A stretch of 64,000 nt of DNA, taken from positions 26,194,192 through 26,258,191 of the forward strand of contig CM067072.1 in NCBI GenBank assembly GCA_033980235.1, in the 5' to 3' direction. A program made the position numbers and the translations under genes. The notes under the pieces are model-generated. The model did not search any database. It saw only the letters and a program-made list of their open reading frames with translations, and was not told where the DNA came from. The DNA is from Diadema setosum. Its lineage: Eukaryota > Echinodermata > Echinoidea > Diadematoida > Diadematidae. Shown one piece after another: positions 24,117 to 38,833 of this stretch. Within the stretch, counting starts at the first letter, position 1; every line of letters starts with the position of its first letter.

Positions 24117-27100
24117 ATATATATAATATATATTTAGGAGCGCCAAAGAGTAACAAAGAACTTCATAGGAAATACAATTGTTCCGCTCCGACTTACCTAC
24201 ACACTGGTCGCCATTTCCCGCGTATCCATCCATACACGTACAGGAATAGGAGCCATCAGTATCGATGCAGCGAGCATTCGACCCACACGGTGACTGCGTG
24301 GCACATTCGTTGACATCTAAGCACAGATTGCAGACATGGGTAGATTATGTACACGTGTGTGTGTGTTTGTTTGTCTGTGTATGTATGTTTTTAAGCATTT
24401 GTGCATGCACGTTTACATGGTAAGCTAAACTGGTGCAGTAGTATTGGGGTAAGATTGTTTTGTAATATTCAGAATACGTAGATTTTCGTTTGAAAAGAAG
24501 ATACTACATTGTGCAATTTATATTTGGAAGAATAATGGAGACGAAAGAATAAAAAGCAAATTAACGTCACATAACCCACATAATATATATATATACCATT
24601 TTAGTTTGCAATCGAAGGTGGATTCCTGCTCAAAAATATGAATTTAAACGATTTGGCGACAAAACGGGCGTTTCTTTATTTTCAGAGGGACTGTTTGATT
24701 TGCCATAACTACTAGAACGCGCTGATGCTTCTAAGGCTTACTTGTACATGGATCGCTGGGAAAGCCAGTTCCATTGTAACCGTCTGGGCAGCTGCAGGCG
24801 AAACCCCCATGAGTGTTGTTGCACTCGGCATTAGCCGAACAGGATCCTGGATCAAGGCACTCATTAATATCTGCATACAAGCATAACGGGAATCGCAATA
24901 TCATACTCTGTTTATCATGGTAAAAATTATAATTACAACAATATTTTGATGATGAGAACACTTTCTTAACCATTTCAATTATTTAATGTGCTATGCATAC
25001 TAATAAATACTTCCTAGTACTACTTTTGTATGTTAATGTAGTAGTTTTGAATTGATGAAATTAAACATACGATGAAATTAAACAATCTCCTGTTCTCGAA
25101 TATGCTTTTACCGGGTGGTCAATTAACTGCTCAATCATAGGAGATACAAGGAAGCTAGTGAAACAAACCAAATATCAGTGAGAAGATTCAAGTTTGGAGA
25201 ATATTACTACAAGACAGAATGGCCTCTTCGTTAGAATTTCGCGCTAAAATGGGTCATCTCGATTTCCCCATGATTAAATGTCGTTACGGTTCACTCTCAA
25301 TGGTCAATGAAACGGTAAATGATCATGATAATGTTGTCAATATTGTAAGTATACTCGCCTATACTAGTTTATTTGTATGTACTACTGAGTATTGTTTTTA
25401 AGAAATAATATTTCAGATATCAGTCCGCTTTGAAGTAACACTAGAAAATCAGCAAGGTCAACTTAAACGACTCAAGAATCCTCGTGATTAAGTAATCGTT
25501 ATGGATATTTGTAATCACTATCTATAATAGTAAATACCATTCCTGTTTTCATTAAAAGTAGTTTTACTTGTAGAAGGCTGTAGTATGACTTCATACAATT
25601 ATCGTTAATCGTGGCTTAATTAGATACAAGGTCGCCTCATTCAGTTTTAAGAGAAACTGCTTTTCGAGAGAGTTCCTCAAATTTATAATTGAGTACGTTG
25701 TTACAGTATCCAGGAATACAGTCATATACAAGAAATACAATTCTAAACACCTGATCAATATGTGAACATGTTCAATTTGAACATGCGTTCAATTTGTTCA
25801 GAGATATATCATGCAGTTTTTCTCGGGTTAAATGTCTGGTATACTGTTATTAGGTTAAGCCAGTAACTGGTGACCCACAAAGCGAGGCGTACCTGAACAG
25901 CTCCTCTCGTTGGAATCGAGCACGAAGCCATCTTGGCACCCACACTGGAATGATCCTATTGTATTGTTGCACAGTTCTTCGCAGACATTCACGGTGGCAC
26001 ACTCGTCGATGTCTGGATTGATGGCAGCAAACACAAGTAAATTTAACAATGCGTGAAGGAGTAATACATTGTAAAGGGCGGACGCTAGACGAATTATGCG
26101 TGATCACAATTATAGCTCTCACTTAAGCCTTCAGCTCTGGTGAGCTAATGATGGAAATAATTATAATCTTGAAGTAGCTGAAGAAGAAAAGCTCCTTTCG
26201 ACAATCAAAACTGGGCAGAAGAGAATGTTCGCAACGATTTTGAAAATACCCTTGTGATTGTATTGTCATACCAGAATGATGTAGTAGACTTGAATTGATC
26301 ACGTACCTGTTCCAATGATTAAATCTAAACAATATTGTACTCAATTACTTTGTTCAATTGATCTTGTGTTACATTTGTAAAAAAAACCCAGAAATAAAAT
26401 CAATCAGTCAATCAGTCAATTTATCGCGTTCTCAATTAGAAACAAAATGTATAAGTATTAGAATTTATATCGCAGGAAATGAAAGAGAACGGTATGCCAC
26501 CATTGGTGCATCAGCATTTAAAATGTTCTATTGGATTTGAGTGACTTCTCGAGAGAGAATAAATCAACAAAGTGTATTTACAAAAGCTCGAAAAAAAAAC
26601 AACCACCTAACAAACAAAGACTGCGGAGTTGCTAAGCTTAAAAAGCGTGCCCATGTACTACTATTTGTTACAAATTTTGATTTTTCTTTATTCATTTTCA
26701 AGACAAGCACAACACCTTCATGCACTAATAGATTATGCCTTTAAGGTATGGACGAAAATAAGAGATGTGAAAATGCATCTATTTTTTGTTTCTTCTTGCA
26801 TAGTTATGCAGGTAAGCTTTTGAACTCTTCAGTGAATGCCGACGTACCTTCACAACTTGTGTTCGATGTCTTATTGAATCCAGGGCGGTCACAGAAACAC
26901 GTATCTTCGCCATTTACAAGTGCACAGACGGTGTTCGCTCCACACACAGAATTATTCAAGCACGTCGCGTTTGGTAGAACTAGAAACAATTGAATTTGAC
27001 GAATCAAGTTTACAATCCTTGTATCTTATCACCATTATTTCTTCTCATAAAATTTTTCTACAATCTACCTGCAATATTTGGGTCTGGCTTCTTTCTAACA

Positions 27101-30100
27101 TACTTTTCCCTAGACATCTATTTACGCTAACACTGCTTTACCGTTCCTTGAATCTTTGACCTTCACATTTGGTGCGTAACCGACTAACTCAAAAGTGTTC
27201 AATGATTCAAAAGTGTACATAGAAGAATGAAATTTCATTCGCTGCAGAATGTCATTACGATGACACAAAGAGCGTTTGTGAATGGTTAAAAACATTCCGT
27301 AACAAAGATTGACATAGAGCCAGTGTACAATTCACGTGTCCTACAAGGCATTGCATTAATTAATTAATCAATTAATTCATTCATTCATTCAATTATTTAT
27401 TCATTCATTCATTGATTGATTCATTCGTGCATTCATGCATTCATGCATCCATTATCCTTTCAACAATCTTGTACTCAACAGTACTTTTCCATTTAAAATA
27501 CGCAGGTGGTATTTTCTATGGGAATCTATGTCATAATGTGCCCTGTCATTTTTAGTGAGTATTCACTGACAACCATGTCAAGACACGTAACATTTAAATT
27601 TAAGAAGACTGAACATTACCAGTGCAGGTTCTTCCGTCTGTGTCAAGGGTAAAACCTTCTTGGCAACTACACGTGAATCCCGGTTCAATGTTTTCGCAGC
27701 GTTGATGGCAGTCATCTATCTCTAGAGTACACTCGTCAATATCTAGGGTAGTAAGTGCAGCAATATAGATATTAATAAATATTCAGTCAGCTTGAAAAAG
27801 TCTAGATATATGTCGGGTAATACACGGATGTGCCAAGGAAATTCTTTATGCATTGGTCGATGAGCAAAATCTCTCTATACTATTTCATTTGTTGCCGTCA
27901 ATATCGTAGGCAGTAATTATAATGTTTGTGTATGCATTACAATCTGCACCAAGACGTCTGTATATAATAATATACATGTATATTTATATGCACATTGATA
28001 ATCGTAATCATGACAGTGATATAGAAATTATTTTTGATGAAACAATCTTTTAAGCATCTTCAATAGATGTGTCCTACACTTCCTTCCCTGTTAGCAATTT
28101 TCTTATCCTAGCTCTTATCTATTTTTCTTAGAAGTTTTCTTAGCAATAGTAGTAGGTTGTGTGACTTAACCCTAACTAGGTCGGGGGGGGGGGGGCTCCG
28201 AGGCCCCCCCCCCCCTCGACGTTCCGCGCGATGTATCGCTAACGCGAAAAGCTATCGCCGCGATGTTTCATGACTTTTTTCTTTCAAGTCTCCCGCATCT
28301 TTTGACACCAAATTTGCGATGCCCGGATGCGCGGTTCCGAAGTTGCGCGTAAATATGTATGTGCATGTCAGACCAAAATTGCTCAAAAACGTGAATTCGT
28401 GTACAATTTCAATGCAAACTGTGCTTACAGGCAAATTTCATAAAAGCATGATTATTTTGGGGTTTTATTGATTAAAATCAATTCATAACATATTTTCTTG
28501 TTCAGAACAATGTCGCGGACAAGTTTCATCGAAAAAAAACAATGAAAAACATAAAGTCAAAAAACAAGGAAATACATAAGAAATTCAATAAACAATAAAA
28601 TACTTAAGAAATTTTTTCTAATGGCGCAATTTTTTGTCTTATATTTGCTCAGGACACTAAAAAGAATATTTACACAAAAAATGTGCTCATTTTGAGCTTT
28701 ATTTAGTGATTTTTACCAAATTGTCTGATTTCATGCATCATTATGATTAAATTAGCATAATTTAGCATAAATAATAATTTATAAAAAATTTCACTTTGTG
28801 GTACTTTAGATTACATCACAGGCAATGTGTGTGCCAATTTTCATCGCGATCGCGCGGTCGACGGCCGGGATCTGGAGGGGGGGGGGGGGGGCCTGGGAGG
28901 CCCCCCCCCCCGGCTCTATGATCTACCTAAATAGCCCGGCCTAGTTAGGGTTAAGCATCAACAGCCACTTTCATTTTACCATATACATTCCATTTCACCT
29001 TAGTTTCCTTAAAGGGGTCGTATAGTTTTGGTTGAGACCTGATTTTAGGTTTCTAACATTTTTAGTGAGATAATGAGAAACCTCTTCTGAAATATGAAAG
29101 AGCATGTAATTCCATGAGGAATTCAACATTTGATGAAAATTGGTTTTGACATGGCTGAGATATTCAAAACAGAGGGAACCTGGTATAAAAGTGTGGGACC
29201 CACCTTTCATTACGATCGCTTTGTTTTACTTTGTTTTTGGATGTTTCAGTCATTCCAAACCCAATTTTCATCAAATGAACATTGAACTCCTCGTAAAATG
29301 GTACGCTCTGTAATATTTCATGTGTTTTCTTGGTATCTCGTAAAAAGTTAAAAGCCCTATTCTCATCTCCACCATTACTGTACTACCCCTTTAATATTCT
29401 CAAACACGAATCGATAATATTTTCTGATATTATTTTGCTTTTAGCCTAACAGCAGTATGTCATCATGTGTTTGTGATTAAGGTTGATAGCTCACTTGTAT
29501 ATCCAGTTATTTCAAGCCCCCATAACATCATTATTTGGTTACCTTCGCACGTGGCGCCGTCTCCCTGGTAAAACATTCGGCATTCACACGTATAGGATCT
29601 ATTAAGGTTTGTGCAGATTGCGTTCGGAGAGCAAGGGTCAGAAGTGCACTCATTTATGTCTGTTGTAAAGAATGAAAAATAAAAAGCAAGATGGTTACTT
29701 TCGAATTGCCAAATCTGCTAAATGATTTTCTTTTAGCTTAATTCATTGACATAAGGGTCAAATCTTCCGCAAAGCAAATAAGAATTATACTCTACACACA
29801 CATAATACACTCATGCGTGCATACATGTGTACATGTATTATGCAAATGTATTTACATTACTTTACTTTGTTTAATCCTGTGAATATGGCAGTTTTTTTTA
29901 ACAACGAGTGATTGTGTGTTTTATAGTCGAATAACAGTTCACACAACTAAGAAATAAAAAGTATATAAAAAAAGAAATATATTCACACACAGCGTAATTA
30001 ATACACGTTCGTTAGGACCAATATACCTAAACATAAGTGAAAACGGTTCTGACATTATTTTCACTAACCCAGTTGGTGACAAGATGATAATCAATCAAGT

Positions 30101-33069
30101 TATTGTTCTACCTTCACAGAGGCCGTTTGAGGTAACATTGTATCCATCCAGACACGGGCATTCAAAACTTCCTTCTGTATTCACACAGTATGACCCAGCC
30201 GTGCAGTTGTTGAGTGTCTCATCAGCACACTCGTCGATATCTAAAAATAAATAGTAAATGAAAATAAGAGAAAAAGTGCGAGTACCGTTTCTACCGTGTA
30301 CTCTATTTCAGACACGGATATAGCTACAAGAAGGTATGATCTTTCATCTGTCAAAGGGAGGTGGCGAATGCGAGCACGCATAAATCAAATTAACATGGGA
30401 ATGCATTACGATGGCAGATAGATTGATGATGAACCCACAAAAAGCGCAAATACCTATGAATATTGGAAAATACATTTGTCATTCTAATCTGGATTGCAGG
30501 TAATAACAAAAGAAAAAAAAAAAAACCAGACAAATAAGGTAACAATAGGCGGCAAAGAATGATATTTGATTTCCTCACCAAAGCAAGAAGTACCAGTGCC
30601 GGTAAAGCCTTCCCTGCATTCGCACGTGTAGCTTCCGGGGTTGTCGGCACACACAGCGAAGGGACTGCAGTTATTCGTTCCGTTCTCACATTCGTTGATG
30701 TTACTGCAGGTAAGTCCGTCTCCTGTCCAGCCGTCGTTGCAAAAGCAGGAGAAGTAGCCGAGTCCGTTCCGACAAGTCGCCTGCTCGTCACATCTATGCA
30801 GAGTTGGGTCTCGACACTCATCCTCATCTGCTCAAATTAGTTAATCCATGGATGGTGAGAAAGCGAAAAACAAAGAAAGCAGTGTTAACACGTTTGTAGA
30901 TAAAAATAACGGAAAAAACCCCATAGGAAACATTAATGTCGTGGCTACATATAAGAAAAGTTGAATGTTTATGGACACGGCTATCATCTAAAAAGTCTAA
31001 AATTTAATGCAAAAGCTGACATATCCGTAATTAACATCTTGAAATATCTACATCATATGAGATAATCTAAATAATATCTTCGGAAAATTCCCATAATGCA
31101 GCAAGTGCTGTATCATAGGCGAGATCATTATTTCTCTCTATTTGATGATGAACTTACTTTTCATTTGTGCATACTAAACAAACTAGGAGACACATTAATT
31201 GACTCACATACCTGAACACGTAAATCCATCGCCGACAAATCCCTCTAGGCAGGTACATGTGAATGAACCAACATGATTCTCGCAAAGCGCGTAAGTATCA
31301 CATTGAGTCGGGTCGGCGCATTCATCAATATCTGTGGATGGATTGGAGATACGAGGAGGAAATAATGACGCAAGGATTTGATTCGATTTGATTCTCAGTT
31401 TCTGTTTCAGCATAGTTTAATGAAACCAACATTTCAAGACATGCCGTGTTCACCTGCTTATCACAAACTTTAAATCAACATTTCACATGAAGAAAAAAAA
31501 ATACAACTTGTGAATAAACTGTCATGAATGTGCATTTTTTACAAAGTGGGTGTGGCTTGTTCGGACCACGTGAAAAAAAAAATGGATCCAGACGAAAATG
31601 GAACGATGCCGGGTGAGGCGAGGGAAGATTAAAGCTTTCGTTACTTTGAGTTTGATATCATTGGTGGTGGTGATTTGTTTTGGTGTCAGAATGTGTGACA
31701 TGTTGTTGCCCCACCAGGATTTCCCTCTCTTCCTTAAAAAAAAAAAAAAAAAGACGTACAGAGATTCCAGGTAAGCAAATACTAATGACGCGTATCCTCC
31801 AATCACTGGCAATAATTTAAGTGAGAAAAATAATTCTCAACAAAGATGAATCCTCAACTAAATAAATCCATGTGATGTGGAAGAGGGAGGGGAAGACAAA
31901 ACAATAGTGGAGAGGTAAATAAATCACAACCGTCAAAAGACACTTCGGATTTGATGTATGGACTAATCTTCGGAATCATGTGAAGCAATTCACATCTTAC
32001 TTAAGCCGTAAAGAAAAAAAAAAACCTTTTAGAAGAAAGTCGAAGATAATAATGATAGATATGTACTGTTTGTAAGTAAGTAGTTATATCTATATTTACA
32101 AAAAGTATACAGAAATATGATATACCATTTATAATTATAAATGTATAGTTTCGTTGATTTACGGCTACCCTCAAGCACAATTAGGGCCTCCATCTTTTTT
32201 TTTTTTTAAGTACAATAAAATCATGCCATTTGTGATACCCCTTCACCGCTGCACTTTCACCTTGTCTTTCTTTTTCTTGAAAATCCTTGAAGATATTTTG
32301 TTGACTTTTTTTTTTCACGAGGAAAGGGTTGTAATGTCTTCAAGCATAATTAGGTATGTTAATTGAGACGACCCCTACAACCTGAAACGTCATGGAAAAG
32401 AAAATGCAACCATCTCCTGCATTTTATATGTAAGTGATTTGCTTTAAAACATGAATTCTCCTCGGAAATCCTATTTTACCTAAATCTGTGTTATTGTTGT
32501 ATTATGTTTTTTACTTTGTATTCTCAAATTCTCAAAAAAAAAATCAGAACTAAAATGAAATTGAAACCGAAAAATTGAATAAAAAGGGAAAAAAGACTAA
32601 ACTAAAGTGAAATTGAAACTGAAAATTGAATAAAAAAGGGGGAAAAGACTAAAGTGAATACCAGGGAAGAGAACAATGTTAAAGAGGACAGGAAAACAAA
32701 TGAAAAGAAAAAAAAAAGAGATGGTAGTGATGATATTTTGAAGGCGCGTTGCTCATCAGGAAAATGCAGATATCAGGTGACATAATAACTTTCCTGTCCG
32801 TTTTTAATTGTGATTTCATCTTTATACTTTGACAAAAACAAGGTAGTCTTGATAGAGGATTCATTACCTTCACAGACATGCTCGTCTCCTGGTACTGTCA
32901 TGAAGCCAGTATTACATGAACAATTAAAGTAGCCGTCGGTATTCACACACTCGCTGTGTTCGCTGCAGTCGTGTGTATTCCGCGAACACTCGTCAACATC
33001 TGTGGGGGACATCAAAATAATAGTCACTGACATCGAGTTCAATGTTTACTTTTGAGTGAAAGACAGACA

Positions 33070-33106
<37 letters not shown>

Positions 33107-35902
33107 ATTGTCGGTAGATGGAGCCGGGGGGGGGGGGGGGGGAGTTGTCACCTTTTTCTGAGGAACTTTCAAAACCCCCTTTTCTACACTTGTATAATTT
33201 AAAGATATAAGATAATAAGATCTTCAGATTAATATAATAAGATTTTCAGATAATGTCATCAGTGTATGATAAGGTCAAACAGCAATAATGCATACATTTC
33301 CACCTGTAATGAACATTACTTTCTGAGTTTCTTTTTACTGTTTATGTCAGGAATATGAGGAGCCCCTGTTTTATTTTACTTTTAGGGGTTCTTGCACAGT
33401 TGTTTATCACAATAATTTTCTCATGGTTTCCGGTGTATCCACATTTCTCCTTCTGTCATATTTTTCACGCATGATACACATTCTTTCTATTATCGACTTC
33501 TAACTATTAACACGGGGTAAACGTTAACATTATCATGATGATAACAATAAAATCTTGCTAGTGATAATGAGGATTATCAATATTTTCATCAGTAGTTGTG
33601 TAGCAATAGTAATAATTTTAATCATGCAAGTACCGGTAAAATTATTATAATAATTCCTTCAAAACTATAATCATAGTTCAATTCCTGAGTTTACATCTTT
33701 TGCAGACACGAAAACATATTCATAACAATGTCAAAACAATGAAAAGTTATAGGATTAGTTTAATGCGTTATATCAGCTGAGTTAAAAAAATATAAACGCG
33801 ACCATTCGCCACAAAACAAAGAAAAAGTCACAAGGTATAAATCTTGAGTTAAGCGGAGATTCTGAAAAAAAAAATAAAACCGACTCCAAGCTTTAAAATG
33901 ATATAATATGACTCAATACAACTGAACCTTCTTAACCTGTCTAAATAACGGAATGAAAGTTCACACTATTGAAAGGCGTTTACTTAAAAGTGAGGATTTG
34001 AAGATAAGGGTCTAGTCAGGTGCTTAATCTCACCCAGCTGTGCTCTGTGCAATGAATGGGATAACACAGTATGTAAATCTCTGTGATCATCACAGTGAAG
34101 GAACTCTGAGATTAAGTTGAAATTTCCCTCACTCACCATACATACTCTATTCATGACTGATACCAACTTTAAATGCAGTATAATCACCTCTTTAAAAGTT
34201 AAAAGAGTTGAGAGTGACAAGTGTGTAAAGTTTTTCTTTCTTTTAATTAAAAAGGAGCGTTAAGAAATATCTAATCACACTATTTGAAAAAAAAAAAAAC
34301 CTTTCTGTCAAAACTACTGAAAAGGAGTATTTAAAAAATAATGTATAAAAACAGGCGACTGACTACATTCACCCATTTTACCTATTTTTAGTCTTCACAC
34401 AAAATTAGTGCGTGTGATTTTTTTTTTTTTTTTGCTTTTGTGATGCTGGGTCTCATGTAACGGGTAAAATGAATATTATCAAGTTTACCCAAACAACTTC
34501 TCATATCAAGGCTGAGTGTGTATCCACTTGAACATGAGCAGGTGTAAGAGCCTTGGGTGTTGTGACAATCCTGTTCACAATCATCCGTCATCTCGGCGCA
34601 TTCGTTGATATCTGTAACATAACAGTAGAGTTGAAATACTGATCTGCTGAGATTTAACTTGGCAGTGCGTGGAGAATGGACTAGATAAAATATACTTACT
34701 CAGAGAGGAAACAAAAGAACTAAAAAACCCAACACACCATCAATCCTTTTAATATTCACACGCACACACACACACACACAGACATACACACAAACAGGCA
34801 GTCATTCACAAACATGAACAAATAAATGATCAGATTTATACATGCACGCGCACGTAATGTCAACATATTTATGTACAAGAAAGACTGTACAGGCGACTCC
34901 GTTTATTACTGAAATTCTCGGACCGACAGTTTTCTTTCGTAAGATATAAAAATTTCGTCATAGTCGAAGAGAAAAGTATGTAAAGAGATACAGATGACAA
35001 TTTTGGAGCCAGGATTTTTACTTCGTTCTAACGAGAATTTATGATCGTGCCTGTTATGCGAGGAATGCACTGTATTCATACAATATTACATCATCATGAT
35101 ACATTGATATTCTTTTATTTCTTCATTTTCCAAGTAAGGTTACTAATGGACATTACCAAAGCAGGAAAACCCGTCGCCTGTCAGGAATGGTGGACAGGCG
35201 CCACATCTCGGCTCCATGGATGGTGGCGGATCGTCGAAGCAAATGACGCCAAGGTAGCAGGGATCCCCAGCACACGAATTCTCGTCTGATTCGCAGTGGT
35301 TTCCATTATAACCCTCTAGACAGTTGCATACCACAATCTGGGTTGTGTAAAAGATAACCCCCAAGAAAAACACATCAGTTAAAAAAGAAATTGAAACTTC
35401 CATGAAATAATGTTCCAAATTACAAAATTACAATTAAAATTACAATCAAACAATAAATATAATAATGTTATGCTACATTGTTTGAACTTCGTTTGCAACA
35501 TTTCAAAGTGATAAAGACATGAAAAAGAAGCGCCTGGATTTGATGATTGCGAGTTTACTAATTCCAACGCAAAGAGAAACAAAGACTTAGTGATTCTATT
35601 TCATCGACTTCAAACGAAAAAAAAAAAATAAATGGATACAAAATCTCGGAAGAAAATGCGTTGAGGAAGACACGATTGTACTATACTTACGGATGATCTC
35701 GCGTTATTGATATTTTCTCCATCAGCTTCGGTCTGGAAGTCGCAGGTACCGTTATTCTCACACAGACATATCTTTACCAAGAGAGAGACCACGCTTTGAG
35801 CTGTGTCGTCGCTCGCTACTATGTCAAGACTTATGCGGTCAGTGTTCATCGGAGTCCAAGTCAAAACACCATCTGTTAAACACAAGTTTGTCATCAGAAT
35901 TA

Positions 35903-35959
<57 letters not shown>

Positions 35960-37471
35960 AAACAACAATAAACGCAGCGTAGCCTATGCAGATTTGAAGA
36001 GATCATCTGGGGAAGACACATAGATTCGCTAATGTATTAATATTCTATGGAATCGCTCATCAAACAATCCGAACACCGTAAAATATAATATCATTACAGT
36101 CACACCTGTCTATAGCGGCCACCCAAGGGAGACGAAAAAAAAATGGCTGTTATAGACAGGTGGCCATGTTTTTAGTGGTCATTATGCTGCGGCAGGTAGC
36201 CGCTATAGACAGATGGTCGCTAAGACAAGTTTGACTGTTGTCACAAATGTACACATTAGTAGTTATGTACATGTATGATGTACTATATGCATGGTTGTTT
36301 TAATGTGTATGTACACTACAGGGTGACCAGATTAACGGAGAACATTCTATTTGGTATAGATATAGTACGTACAGGCTGACCAGATTAGTGGAGAATTTTC
36401 TAGGTGGTATACAATGTAGCTACAGTACATGCATGTGACAGAAATACATTATAGCTCACTCAATCTAGAATGATTTCACCCATTCCAGAATGCTCTAGGA
36501 AGTGCTTACATATTTTGCTGAGTGATGCACTGTCCCTGTAGCCCAATGTGATTGGTAGTTATTTTTGGTAGGCTGTTATGCACATAGTTAGGCAGTGAGT
36601 CAGCTAGGATTCCTGGAACAGTCTTGGACTTTCTAGTATGTTCAAGTGTGTGGCCCCAGGTTGGAGAAAATTACAGAATGTACAAGAAAGGGGTGAATGG
36701 ATATAAAAGCCGGAGAAATTTTGCAGTAGGCAGAGTACCCAACACCTCTGCTCTGAGAGTAACGTCACTTCTAGCTCTGAAGCGACTTGTTATAGTCAGT
36801 CCTGTGTTACCTGCTGACCTGTTATGTTTGTGGAGATAAGGCCTGGGAGACATTTTGCCTGCAGAGAATTAATTTTCCTACTTTGGAGATAGACTCCATA
36901 TCTTAATGTCAACGGACATTGCTACGGCAAAGCTGTGACAGGCTGGATTCCTACATGTAGCTGGACATTACAAAGTGAGTCATCATTCAACGCATCAACT
37001 GGACGTGGTCGTCATCTGTAACGTTGGATTCTGCACAATTCGCTGTGGACATATACCTTGGATCTATACCGTGGAGTATCATAACCTGCGCCTCTGGATT
37101 TACGTCGGAGGTATCATTCATCGGTGCATCGCGGATCCTTCATCTGTGCATCGAGCATCGTATTTGGACATTTCCAGGGAATCATATGCACCTCGTGACT
37201 TAAGATTTGCCTGTAATGCGTGTAAGTGATTCTATTACTGTTCTATAATTGTTTCTATTGATCATTATTGTACTGATGTGAAAACCGATTACGAGTCTGT
37301 ACCCACAACATCACTGTTAATAAACCGCCTGAACATCAGTTGATTGTTTCTTTTGTGCGATCATTCTCACAGTGATTTTGGTCGTAACACTGTATAAACA
37401 CAAATACAGTGTATATAATGTTTATGCATATATTATACTTATGCGTGTGTATATATATATATATATATATA

Positions 37472-37508
<37 letters not shown>

Positions 37509-38797
37509 AAATTATACCGTTGATCGAAGCCTACAAGCTGACAAGGGCATTTTCTGCTAAAGGCATACTATACTTGCTTACTATATCTCGGCATATTATT
37601 AACTTGTTGCATTTGTGATAAGCGAGGTATATACGTATACGCGATATAGGCTACCCAATAAATCTCATGTATACACCCAAAACCGTCAACGAGCAATTGA
37701 AACCTTTTTCATGGAATTAAGCGCAGGTTTTAGCAACGCAAATTCAGCTACAGCCAACGAAGCACCAGTTTGAGTTCAATCGCGACGTTCTTGCAAGGAA
37801 TATTACGTACACGTACTTGTTTTCTATATCTACTTATATTTTACGCTAATGTTGTTTTCGTTCCAAAGAGGACATAACCATTCATGTGTCTACTTTCATT
37901 ATGCACATATGAATGTGTGCGTTTAACCTCATTTATAACATTACTGTCCTGTCCTGCCTGTACCAGTTGTTACGCCTGCAGTCACTGGTTTCCTCAGGAA
38001 CTCATTATTTTGTGCACCAGTGTGTTAAAGTTTTTCCTATGAATCCATCATTTTTTTCTTTTTCTTTTTATTTTTAGGTCTTTTCTGTCACGCAGTGCAC
38101 AAACTCTCACCGTCATTTATTGATGCATTTTGAGGGACTGTTCCGTTGAGGGAATATATCACTGTGTCGTTGTTTGGATCAGTCGCTGTTACGCGGAGCA
38201 TGTACGTTTGACCAACTTGGACATGAAGGGTATTGTTCGGCATCAGTGCATTGGTGCCTCCTACTTCTTCTATGCCGATGATTTCCGGCGGAAAGTTTTC
38301 TAGAAAACAAAAGGAAAAACAAAAACAACATGAAATTAGAGATAAAAACAACTACAAGAACAATTGTTTCATAGTTACGATATTATGAATCAGAAAGAGG
38401 AATAAAGAGAAATCAAATGAATTTAAGGAAAGACATTGAAATAGATCGACTTTTCCAATGTCGGTTTACCTAGTTGCTGTTGATCCATTTCGTTTCTGTC
38501 TGCAATTGCCATGGAACTAAGGCCAAGGGAGGGACCGACCGCAAGGTAGTCAAAAAGGCACTCTCTGTTGTCACCACACGCCTGTTCCGCTGTTGCCAAC
38601 GTGCTTGGATCTGCTGCCGCCGTCAGCTCATCCAGGAAGGGTGGCCTGAAGTCGGGATCGTTATAATCACTCCAGGAACCGCTTCCATAGTCGAAGAGTG
38701 ATTCGGAGGAGTTGATCATCCCTTCAGCACAAGAAACAATTAATTACGTCATTGAACGGACTAGAATAAAAGATACCATAACATATAGAAATATATA

Positions 38798-38833
<36 letters not shown>

